Shown one piece after another: positions 1 through 5,829 of a DNA stretch of 8,425 nucleotides. The stretch's first letter is position 1; each line of letters begins with the position of its first letter. Source of the stretch: Malacoplasma sp. Lineage in GTDB: Bacteria; Bacillota_I; Bacilli_A; Mycoplasmatales; Mycoplasmoidaceae. The notes beneath the pieces are model-generated. The model searched no databases. It saw nothing but the letters and a program-made list of their open reading frames with translations, and was not told where the DNA came from. Both the position numbers and the translations under genes were made by a program. The stretch is from the NCBI GenBank assembly GCA_029258015.1, contig JARHZT010000079.1, positions 1-8,425 of the forward strand, read 5' to 3'.

Positions 1-469
1 TCATTTGTCCACCTTTTCCTGGGTATAACTCAATATTGTGAATGAATGTACCTTCAGGAATTAATGAGATTGGTAATGAGTTACCAATTTTAATATCTAT
101 TTGCTTTTTACTAGCAATTATTTTGTCCCCAACTTTAATGTCTTTTGGAGCAATAATGTATCTTTTTTCACCATCTTCATAGCTAACTAATGAAATGAAT
201 GAAGTTCTGTTTGGATCGTATTCAATTGTTTTTACAGTAGCTACTTTGTCTAGCTTATCTCTTTTAAAATCAATTACACGATATTTCTTTTTATATCCAC
301 CACCGTGGTGTCTTACTGTTATCTTACCTTGGTTGTTTCTACCAGAGTTATTCTTCATAGAAACTAATAAGGATTTTTCTGGAGTTGCAGTAGTTAATAC
401 TTTTTTGTAGTCAATAATAACTGTTTGTCTAATACCACTACTTCTCGCTTTTACCCGTTTAACTGGCAT
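1..469 (-). CDS. rplB: 50S ribosomal protein L2 (N-terminal part; gene runs off the window)
   Basis: Ribosomal protein L2 binds 23S rRNA next to the peptidyl transferase centre and is needed for subunit association. The visible 156 residues start MPVKRVKARSSG and contain the family's conserved stretch RHHGGGYKKKYRVIDFKRDK, followed by the EYDPNR and YIIAPK blocks. The visible part ends in NIELYPGKGGQM, matching the family block HNIE...PGKGGQ. Bacterial L2 is about 270-280 residues, so roughly the C-terminal 40% lies beyond position 1. The start at 467-469 is preceded by a strong Shine-Dalgarno sequence (AAAGGAAG, about 475-482). An overlapping out-of-frame ATG at 471-473 opens only four codons. 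The gene begins 37 nt after the rplW stop, in the standard S10 operon order. Identification is secure. Confidence 0.97.
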   Translation of the reverse strand, partial: MPVKRVKARSSGIRQTVIIDYKKVLTTATPEKSLLVSMKNNSGRNNQGKITVRHHGGGYKKKYRVIDFKRDKLDKVATVKTIEYDPNRTSFISLVSYEDGEKRYIIAPKDIKVGDKIIASKKQIDIKIGNSLPISLIPEGTFIHNIELYPGKGGQM

Positions 470-506
470 ACATGCTTCCTTTCGCTTTTCGCCTAATTTT
501 TATTTA

Positions 507-926
507 TTATTTAGCTTTAGGTGATGTTTTAACAACTTTTGTTAAAGTACCTTTGCTAGCTTTTACTTTTTTTTCTTCTTTTTTTTCTGTTTTAATTTCA
601 TTTTCTTGTTTTTTAGCTACTGGTTTTTCTTCTGCTTCTTGTGCTTCAATAGCAATATCTACACCTTTAGCTAATGTAATGTAAGCAATTTTTTTATGCT
701 TAGACATTCCAGGTTTTCTTGTACCTGTTCTTACAGCTGTAGCTTTTCTATTAATAATGTTTACTTTTTCAGGTTCAACACCATATATCATTTGGAAAGC
801 TAACGCTACTTCATATTTGTTTGCATTTTTGTTAATTTCAAAAACGTATTTTTTTATTTCTTCACTTCTTAATCCATAAGATTTTTCTGTAAGAATAGGC
901 TTTATAATAACATCTACTCAGTTCAT
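507..926 (-). CDS. rplW: 50S ribosomal protein L23 with C-terminal extension
   Basis: L23 binds domain III of 23S rRNA beside the exit tunnel and is the docking site for trigger factor, SRP and the translocon. The protein is 139 residues starting MNWVDVIIKPILTEKSYG; residue 3 is Trp encoded by TGA (918-920), which breaks the frame under the standard code. The core matches the family: KPILTEKS near the N-terminus, YVFEI, and NIINRKATAVRTGTRKPG..KKIAYITL around residues 57-90. Typical bacterial L23 is about 95-100 residues, so about 40 are an added Lys/Glu-rich tail (EAQEAEEKPVAKKQ... onward). The ATG at 924-926 overlaps the rplD stop by one base (TAATG), and a Shine-Dalgarno AGAGGTG lies about 8 nt upstream inside rplD, so translation is probably coupled. 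Confidence 0.96.
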
Positions 927-1561
927 TATGCAAACACCTCTGTAATTTTATTGAAAGCTTCTTCTTGGATAATAGCTACATCACTATTTAATAAATCTTT
1001 AACTGAAACTTGGTTTCAAAGTTTTGAAGTTACTTTTGAAATGTTTTGACATGATTTTATAAAGTTGTCTTCTTTTTCATTAAGTACAAATAAAACTTTT
1101 TTAGATTCTAAATTTATTTTTTTCAATAATTCATTTATTGTCTTTGAAGAAGGTTGTTTTAAATCTAAATTATCTGAAATTAAATTTAAACTATTTCCAT
1201 TTAATTTAACTGTGATAGCTGATTTAAATGCTAATTTATGAGCTTTAGCATTTTGTTTTATTTTGTGGTTTATTTCTGGAGTTGGTCCAAATGCTCTACC
1301 ACCACCAACATAGTGAGGGTTTCTAATTGAACCTTGTCTAGCTCTACCTGTATGTTTTTGCTTATAAGGTTTTCTTCCACCACCTCTAACTTCAGCTTTT
1401 GTTAAAGTTGAAGCTGTAGATTGTCTACTATTAGAATTTTCAGTTAATACTGACATGAACATTTCTTGTTCACTTATTTCATCAATAATTAATGCTTTAT
1501 TTTTTAATTCAACAGTAGAAGAGTTACCTTGAAGATCTTTAAATAATTTAACTGAACTCAT
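926..1561 (-). CDS. rplD: 50S ribosomal protein L4
   Basis: L4 is an early-assembly 23S rRNA binding protein; its extended loop lines the peptide exit tunnel near the macrolide site. In gammaproteobacteria it also represses the S10 operon. The protein is 211 residues, close to the usual 200-210. An in-frame TGA (1016-1018) is read as Trp after VTSKL, and the frame continues for 29 more residues to TAA at 926-928. The tunnel-loop signature spans about residues 59-92, with RGGGRKPYKQKHTGRARQGS and then GGGRAFGP. The start at 1559-1561 overlaps the rplC stop by one base (TAATG), with a near-perfect Shine-Dalgarno GAAGGAGA just upstream inside rplC. Nothing in the core looks degenerate. Confidence 0.97.
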
Positions 1562-2430
1562 TATTTATCTCCTTCTTTAGCTTCTGCATTTTTTTCTGCT
1601 GCTGCTTTAGCTTTTTCTTCTGCAGCTTTTTGTTTTGCTATCATAGCTTGTTTTTTAGCTTCTTTTTCTGCTTCAGCTTTTTGTTGTGCTTCAACTTTTC
1701 TAGCTTCAGCTGCTAATCTTGCTTGTTCTTCTTTTTCTTTCATCATTTGAGCAATAGCTACAGGGTCTGAAAGTTTTGGGAAGTTTTCAATGTGTTTTTT
1801 AGGTTTAGTTGTTGTTTTTATAACTAATAAACTATCAACTGGACCTGGAACACTTCCTTTAATTAACATTAAGTTTTTGTCTAATTCTGTGTGCACTACA
1901 GTTAAGTTAGCAATCGTAACTAATTCATGACCATAGTGACCAGACATTCTTTGACCTTTAGGTACTCTTTGACCTTGGCTACCCCCACGACCAAAAGAGA
2001 TTGAACCTTGATATCTATGTGGATACCCAGCACCGTGTCCTAAAGGACCTACTTTAAAGTTTCATCTTTTAATAGCACCTGTAAAACCTTTACCTTTAGT
2101 AATAGCTTGTACATCTACTAAATCACCTGAAGTGAAAACATTTAAGTCTATTAAATCTCCAACATTGTATCCTGTAACATCTCTAAGTTCTTTTACATAT
2201 TTACAAGGTTTTTGATTGTTTTTCTTGAAGAAACCAAGTTCTGGTTTGTTTAATTTCTTTTCTTCAATATCCATGTAACCAACTTTTGTAGCTACATATC
2301 CGTCTTTTTCTTGTGTTTTATTTTCTAAAACAACATTTGGCTGAACTTCAACAACAGTTACTGGAATTCTTGTACCATCTTCTAAAAAGCTTTGGATCAT
2401 TCCAATTTTTCTTCCTAATATCATTTTCAT
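1561..2430 (-). CDS. rplC: 50S ribosomal protein L3 with long Lys/Ala/Glu-rich C-terminal tail
   Basis: L3 is a primary 23S rRNA binding protein that reaches toward the peptidyl transferase centre. The protein is 289 residues with a TGA-encoded Trp at residue 123 (2062-2064), so a standard-code reading would split it in two. The start MKMILGRKIGMIQ fits the family N-terminus (MKGILGRKVGMTQ type); the second ATG two codons later would remove family-conserved residues. The family region after the Trp is present: HGAGYPHRYQGSI...GRVPKG-like...MSGHYG (about residues 131-167). Ordinary L3 is about 205-215 residues. Residues about 212-289 form an extra tail that becomes almost purely A, K, E and Q from about residue 229, predicted to be a charged helix or coiled coil. 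It starts 15 nt after rpsJ with an AUGGAGAAA-type Shine-Dalgarno (GGAG). Confidence 0.97.
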
Positions 2431-2445
2431 ATTATTTCTCCATTA

Positions 2446-2751
2446 TTAAAGTGTTATTTGAATATCAACACCTGATGGAATTATGATATTCTTTAAATTT
2501 TCTCTAGTTTTATCTGTTGTGTTAACCAAGATTATTAGACGTTGGTGTGTTCTTCTTTCGAATTGTTCTCTAGAAGATTTGTTCACGTGTGGTGATCTAC
2601 AAATTGTAAAAATTTCTTTTTTTGTAGGTAAAGGAATAGGTCCTTTAACTTTAGCTCCACTTTCTAGTGAACTTTTTATTATTTTTCTTACAGATTGATC
2701 TAATAATCTGTGATCGTAAGAAAATAGTTTAATTTTTAATTCATTTTTCAT
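2446..2751 (-). CDS. rpsJ: 30S ribosomal protein S10, first gene of the S10 operon
   Basis: S10 is a 30S head protein, and in many bacteria also the NusE partner of NusB in transcription antitermination. From the chosen ATG (2749-2751) the product is 101 residues, the usual family length, starting MKNELKIKLFSYDHRLLDQS. Family landmarks are GPIPLPTKKEIFTICRSPHVNK, then SREQFERRTHQRLI, and a C-terminal SGVDIQI. An upstream in-frame TTG at 2791-2793 would add 14 residues absent from the family and would begin inside a leader hairpin, so it is rejected. The best Shine-Dalgarno is GAAAGGA at 2763-2769, about 11 nt from the ATG, which is slightly long. The gene is preceded by the promoter and structured leader described separately. 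Confidence 0.97.
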   Translation of the reverse strand: MKNELKIKLFSYDHRLLDQSVRKIIKSSLESGAKVKGPIPLPTKKEIFTICRSPHVNKSSREQFERRTHQRLIILVNTTDKTRENLKNIIIPSGVDIQITL

Positions 2752-2778
2752 TATTTTAGTTGTCCTTTCAATAATACT

Positions 2779-2794
2779 ATTGGTGTAAACCAAT
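2779..2794 (-). promoter_or_regulatory. small hairpin in the rpsJ leader, just upstream of the ribosome binding site
   Basis: The transcript reads ATTGGT-TTAC-ACCAAT: six perfect base pairs closing a 4-nt loop, ending about 10 nt before the GAAAGGA ribosome binding site. The ACACCAATA segment is repeated exactly 58 nt upstream (plus-strand 2836-2845, copy at 2778-2787). The 5' arm of this hairpin could therefore pair alternatively with the loop of the larger leader hairpin. Function is inferred only from position and complementarity. Confidence 0.5.
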
Positions 2795-2799
2795 TCAAA

Positions 2800-2866
2800 A
2801 TTAACTAATAAGTTCCCTGAAACATAGACAACTAATATTGGTGTATCAGCAATCTTAGTAGTTAAT
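2800..2866 (-). promoter_or_regulatory. long irregular leader hairpin of the S10 operon mRNA
   Basis: Positions 2800-2824 face 2842-2866 in a single register without bulges. The outer arm is 2800-2812 with 2854-2866 (12 of 13 pairs). A 4-by-4 internal loop (2813-2816 with 2850-2853) can add one A-U and one G-U pair. The inner arm is 2817-2824 with 2842-2849 (7 of 8 pairs). The 17-nt apical loop is 2825-2841. The hairpin begins only a few nucleotides after the predicted transcription start and no U-run follows it, so it does not look like a terminator. Leaders of ribosomal protein operons are commonly targets for autorepression, but no known motif (S10/L4, L10, L20, S4, S15) was recognised here. 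Confidence 0.6.
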
Positions 2867-2878
2867 ACATACCTAAAG

Positions 2879-2887
2879 AGTATATCA
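2879..2887 (-). promoter_or_regulatory. predicted promoter of the S10 operon (extended -10)
   Basis: On the minus strand the sequence TGATATACT contains a -10 hexamer TATACT (2879-2884) preceded by the TGN extended element. The -35 side is weak (TAATCA-like at 17 nt spacing). A competing -35, TAGACA, lies further upstream but pairs with a poorer -10 (TGTATT). The predicted start is near 2872, giving a 5' UTR of about 120 nt to the rpsJ ATG. The position, directly after the HAD gene terminator and before the operon, supports the call. Confidence 0.6.
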
Positions 2888-2905
2888 TTTAATACATAAA
2901 ATGAT
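2884..2905. repeat. inverted repeat overlapping the S10 promoter
   Basis: Arms ATCATTT (2884-2890) and AAATGAT (2899-2905) are perfect 7-bp inverted repeats separated by 8 bp. They cover the upstream edge of the -10 element and part of the -35 spacer. Such a site could be an operator, but short AT-rich palindromes arise easily by chance in this base composition, and no regulator is known from the window. Confidence 0.3.
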
Positions 2906-2928
2906 TAATTTTTTGTCTAACAGGTATG

Positions 2929-2963
2929 AAAACAAAAATATGTTCTATTTCACACATATTTTT
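2929..2963 (-). terminator. probable intrinsic terminator after the HAD hydrolase gene
   Basis: On the transcript the arms AAAAATATGT (2954-2963) and ACATATTTTT (2934-2943) form a perfect 10-bp stem with a 10-nt loop. The stem's own five U residues are followed by GUUUUC. The stem lies 16 nt after the HAD stop codon and ends about 50 nt before the S10 promoter. It is A-U rich, so termination may be partial. The plus-strand reading also ends in a T-run, but no plus-strand gene is present. Confidence 0.6.
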
Positions 2964-2979
2964 TTATTATTTGTTTTTT

Positions 2980-3798
2980 TTAAAAATTTCTAAAGATAAA
3001 ATCTGCTATTCCTTCATCTTCACAAGAAAATTCTGTTGTTCTTTTTGCGTATCTTTTTACTTTGTCTGTTGCTTGAGACATAACAACTGATTTGCTTGTT
3101 AATTGAAACATCTTAATATCATTTTCATTATCGCCAAATACTATTAATTCATGAGGTTTAATGTCATATTTTGATAGTAATCATTTTATAGCTGTTGATT
3201 TATCTGCTTCAGAATCAAATATATCCAATATATTATCTTGACTTGAAACATAATTAATATTTGGAATATCTTGGATTCATGTTTTTAATTGAATTCTTTC
3301 AATATCAGTTTTATAACCAACAAGGATTTTTAAAATCTTTTGTGTTTTATAAAAATTTCTATCTGGTTTTACACATATTTCATGATTAATCATTGATTTA
3401 GAATATTGTTTCATATCAAGAATTTTTTTGTAAAAAGGGAAATCTTCTGATGTTGAATATATACCTTCTAATGTATAAATCATATAGTCTAGCTTTTGTT
3501 GATTTAACACTCTAAGTAATTCATGTTGACTTTCGTTTTTTATAAAATATTCTTTCATTGTAACAAAATGATCTTTTTTCAAAACTCATGCACCATTAGA
3601 ACATATAATTGGTAAATCTACATTTAGTTCTTTAGCTATTGAGTCAGTTAGAAAGAAACTTCTTCCAGTCGCAATACCAACCTTTACTCCTTGAGATCTC
3701 AAATAAGAGATAGCCATTACCGTTCTATTACTAATCTTTTGTGATTTTGGAATTAGAGTTCCATCAAGGTCAAAATATGCCCATTTTACTCCGTACAT
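2980..3798 (-). CDS. Cof-type HAD-superfamily hydrolase (HAD-IIB)
   Basis: A soluble Mg2+-dependent phosphatase of the Cof/YidA type, which usually acts on sugar phosphates, flavin or other small phosphate esters; the substrate cannot be told from sequence. It is 272 residues, the normal family size. Three Trp codons are TGA (3586, 3277 and 3181), so the gene looks broken under the standard code. All four HAD motifs are present. Motif I is FDLDGTL with nucleophile D10 and D12. Motif II is GIATGRS (41-47). Motif III is the lysine K200 in DSEADKSTAI. Motif IV is GDNENDIKMF with N226 and D227. The cap domain between motifs II and III fits class IIB. The start ATG has GGAAGG about 12 nt upstream. 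It follows coaX by 76 nt and may have its own weak promoter. Confidence 0.93.
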
Positions 3799-3838
3799 AA
3801 CAAAAATATACCTTCCATTTTATTTACACCTACTTTTA

Positions 3839-3857
3839 ATTATACTAAACCTGTCAA
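3839..3857 (-). promoter_or_regulatory. possible promoter element before the HAD hydrolase
   Basis: The gap between coaX and the HAD gene contains a perfect TATAAT (3839-3844, minus strand) about 40 nt upstream of the HAD start. A perfect TTGACA (3852-3857) lies only 7 nt upstream of it, far too close for the normal 16-18 nt spacing, so the two hexamers cannot be one canonical sigma-70-type promoter. The TATAAT alone could suffice, since mollicute promoters often have weak -35 regions. Confidence 0.4.
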
Positions 3858-3874
3858 GTGAAAACCCTTAATTG

Positions 3875-4636
3875 CTAGTTATTTTGTAAATAAATTTTCT
3901 TAAAACCTAATAATATTGCTTCTTTGTCAACAATATATTCAAACTCAACTTCATCTATACTTGATGCTTCTCCACCAGATATCAAACATTTTAAGTCATT
4001 AATTTTGTATTGTTTTTGTGTTCCATAATATGAACTTATAACAACACCTCTTCTTAAATTATTAATACCTGCTTCTAATGCTTGCTTTGTGTTGTTTCCA
4101 TATAGTAAATTAGAATCAGTTTTTACTTCTATTTCTTCAAGTAAAGATGCTTTATTAACTAAATGATTTAAGCCAAAAGAAATACCAGGTAAAATAAATA
4201 CCCCTTCAAGTTTGTTATTAAATAAAAAAACTGATGCTGTTGCTGTTCCAAAAGAAAAACCAATAATATTTTTATTTATTTGTGAACAGTATTCAGATAA
4301 AGCCAATAAATCTTCACCTATTTCGTTTCTAACACAATCATCTAACTTAAATGAAAACTTTGTATCTTTATTTATTAAATATGGTTTTATATTAAAAACA
4401 CTAATGATTGCTTCTTCGAAGACTTTTTTTAAGTCTGGAACTACACTTCCTAATATAGAGCAACTTACATTACAAGAAGAGAAGGCTTTCAAATGTTTTT
4501 TTGCTTCTTGCAATAACATTTCTTTATTAGTTTTTATTAAAACTATTTTTTTGCTTTTATCATTGTTTTTTTCATATAAACCTATTTTGATATAACTATT
4601 TCCTATATCTATAATTAAAATATTTTGACTTTTCAT
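3875..4636 (-). CDS. coaX: type III pantothenate kinase (CoaX) family protein, active site partly non-canonical
   Basis: Type III pantothenate kinases phosphorylate pantothenate with ATP, the first step of coenzyme A synthesis; they belong to the ASKHA (acetate/sugar kinase, actin) fold. The protein is 253 residues, the usual size. Family blocks in order are the phosphate-binding LIIDIGNS (7-14), GSVVP (63-67), the GxDR-type region IGEDLLAL (106-113), the FGTAT block (129-133), LPGISFGLNHL (149-159), YGNNTKQALEAGI (179-191) and ISGGEA (219-224). Two usual residues differ: the Asp that normally precedes xGTAT is Ser128, and the Arg of GxDR is Leu110; D10 and D109 are kept. The kinase may use altered chemistry, may have lost activity, or may be a paralogue. 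No Shine-Dalgarno is visible; the gene starts 22 nt after rnhB. Confidence 0.85.
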   Translation of the reverse strand: MKSQNILIIDIGNSYIKIGLYEKNNDKSKKIVLIKTNKEMLLQEAKKHLKAFSSCNVSCSILGSVVPDLKKVFEEAIISVFNIKPYLINKDTKFSFKLDDCVRNEIGEDLLALSEYCSQINKNIIGFSFGTATASVFLFNNKLEGVFILPGISFGLNHLVNKASLLEEIEVKTDSNLLYGNNTKQALEAGINNLRRGVVISSYYGTQKQYKINDLKCLISGGEASSIDEVEFEYIVDKEAILLGFKKIYLQNN

Positions 4637-4644
4637 AATTTAAC

Positions 4645-4650
4645 ATTATA
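4645..4650 (-). promoter_or_regulatory. possible -10 box immediately before coaX
   Basis: A perfect TATAAT on the minus strand lies only 8 nt upstream of the coaX ATG. A transcript starting at the usual distance would begin at or within a couple of bases of the start codon. This would make a leaderless mRNA and would fit the missing Shine-Dalgarno. The -35 side (GAGTTT) is poor, and TATAAT is common in AT-rich DNA. Confidence 0.3.
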
Positions 4651-4658
4651 TTACACGT

Positions 4659-5270
4659 TTAACTAAAAAACTCTTTTATAAATTTATAAGAATATCTGTG
4701 AACAGATTTTATAGGTCCAAACTTAGAAATTAAATCTTTATGCTTTGTTGTTAAATAACCTTGATTGTTTAAAAAATCGTAATTTGGATGTTTATTGTTT
4801 AACTCTGCCATAATTTCATCTCTTTTAGATTTAGCTAAAATAGATGCACATGCAATAGTAAATGATTTGCTATCTCCTTTGGTTAAATTTAATTGAACTA
4901 TGTTTTGATCTATTTTTTCAAAATCAGTTAAACAAATATCATAATTATTAATTAATTTATTCGCTATTTTATTCATTCCTAAAATGGATGCTTTTTTAGG
5001 ATTTAGTTTATCAACATCATCAGCATTAAAAATTTCTATTTCATAATTTAAACAATTTTGTTTAATTAAATCTGCTAGTTCTTTTCTTTTATTAATACTT
5101 TTTATTTGTTTACTATCTTTAATTCTTTCATCAAAAAAATCATTTTTTAAAATAACACCAGCAACAACTAATGGGCCTGCTATACAACCTCTTCCAACTT
5201 CATCAATTCCTAGTATTCTTTTATAGTCTTTTAAAATTTGGTTATCAAATTCTTTTAAATTGTTTTTCAT
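4659..5270 (-). CDS. rnhB: ribonuclease HII
   Basis: RNase HII cuts RNA in RNA/DNA hybrids and starts removal of single ribonucleotides misincorporated into DNA. The protein is 203 residues, normal for bacterial RNase HII. The N-terminal signature GIDEVGRGCIAGPLVVAGV carries catalytic D23 and E24. DSKQI follows at 52-56, then the third acidic residue in CLTDFE (D116) and the fourth in KGDSKSFTIACASILAKS (D133). The family's C-terminal NQGYLTTKH and HRYSYKFI segments are intact. All four DEDD metal-binding residues appear present. The start follows a terminator hairpin by 7 nt and has no Shine-Dalgarno (only T-rich sequence), so initiation signals are unusual. It is followed by coaX with a 22-nt gap. 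Confidence 0.96.
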   Translation of the reverse strand: MKNNLKEFDNQILKDYKRILGIDEVGRGCIAGPLVVAGVILKNDFFDERIKDSKQIKSINKRKELADLIKQNCLNYEIEIFNADDVDKLNPKKASILGMNKIANKLINNYDICLTDFEKIDQNIVQLNLTKGDSKSFTIACASILAKSKRDEIMAELNNKHPNYDFLNNQGYLTTKHKDLISKFGPIKSVHRYSYKFIKEFFS

Positions 5271-5277
5271 AATAAAT

Positions 5278-5304
5278 AAAAAAAAGGTAATGTTACCATT
5301 ACCT
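5278..5304 (-). terminator. intrinsic terminator after apt, overlapping its stop codon
   Basis: On the transcript AGGTAATG (5297-5304) and CATTACCT (5285-5292) form a perfect 8-bp stem with a 4-nt GTAA loop, followed directly by eight U residues (5285-5278, the first being the closing base of the stem). The apt TAG (5303-5305) is inside the 5' arm. The U-run ends 7 nt before the rnhB ATG. This is the clearest terminator in the window. Confidence 0.85.
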
Positions 5305-5821
5305 AAAACTTTAACATGGAATAAAATTTTCCAACTAATTTTTTATGATCACATAGTTTTTCAAGTTCTATTAAATATGCTTGACCAACTACTTGAGCTT
5401 TTAATTTTTCCATTAAATTTTGTATTGCTACAGAAGTACCACCAGTTGCTATTAAATCATCAATAACTAATACTTTCATGTTTGGTTTAATATCATCTTT
5501 TGTAACTTCTATAGTTGAATGACCATATTCTAATTGATAGTCAATTGATTCAATATCTCTTGGAAGTTTTCCTTTCTTTCTTATTAAGACAAAAGGTTTT
5601 TTCATTTTTAATGCCAATGGTACTCCAAATAAAAATCCTCTAGATTCTGGAGCCACTATTACATCAAAATCTATATCTGATGCAAATTTTGCTATTTCAT
5701 CTGTTACATATTCTATTTTTTTATGATCTAAAAATAACGGTGTAACATCTTTGAAATCAATTCCTTCTTTTGGAAAATCCTTAATTGAGGCAATTGAATT
5801 TTTTATATCTTCATGAGTCAT
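5303..5821 (-). CDS. apt: adenine phosphoribosyltransferase
   Basis: Converts adenine and PRPP to AMP and pyrophosphate in purine salvage, essential in mollicutes, which lack de novo purine synthesis. The protein is 172 residues, matching the family (about 170-180). The N-terminal block IKDFPKEGIDFKDVTPLF (13-30) is characteristic of Apt. APESRGF (57-63) and the flexible-loop residues RKKGKLP (81-87) follow. The PRPP-binding motif is VLVIDDLIATGGTS (117-130), then the C-terminal LIELEKL segment. The start lies 8 nt after the secDF stop, with a Shine-Dalgarno AGGA about 7 nt from the ATG, so it is probably co-transcribed with secDF. Transcription likely ends at the hairpin over its stop codon. 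In other mollicutes, as I recall, apt is often followed by a relA/spoT-type gene, which is not seen here. Confidence 0.97.
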   Translation of the reverse strand: MTHEDIKNSIASIKDFPKEGIDFKDVTPLFLDHKKIEYVTDEIAKFASDIDFDVIVAPESRGFLFGVPLALKMKKPFVLIRKKGKLPRDIESIDYQLEYGHSTIEVTKDDIKPNMKVLVIDDLIATGGTSVAIQNLMEKLKAQVVGQAYLIELEKLCDHKKLVGKFYSMLKF

Positions 5822-5829
5822 ATCTAATC

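Noticed and set aside
195..684. Plus-strand open frames at 195-410 and 472-684
   Set aside because: They lie antisense to rplB and rplW, have no family resemblance or ribosome binding site, and their hydrophobic look comes from reading Lys/Glu-rich genes backwards.
2752..2793. Upstream in-frame TTG start adding 14 residues to S10
   Set aside because: The family starts at MKNELKIKLF-type residues with a length of 101-102, and the TTG lies in a leader hairpin with no suitable ribosome binding site.
2820..2872. Tiny leader ORFs (such as ATG TAT TAA and a six-codon ATG TTT ... TAG) as a possible attenuation peptide
   Set aside because: They have no codon bias toward a single amino acid, and no terminator structure follows the leader. 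The six-codon one also lacks a credible ribosome binding site.
2062..3588. Apparent premature TGA stops or frameshifts in rplC, rplD, rplW, the HAD gene and secDF
   Set aside because: Each TGA is in frame at a plausible Trp position and the protein family continues uninterrupted, so this is UGA=Trp decoding, not pseudogenes.
4212..4595. 127-codon plus-strand open frame inside coaX
   Set aside because: It is fully antisense to a well-supported CDS; composition and lack of motifs mark it as a shadow.
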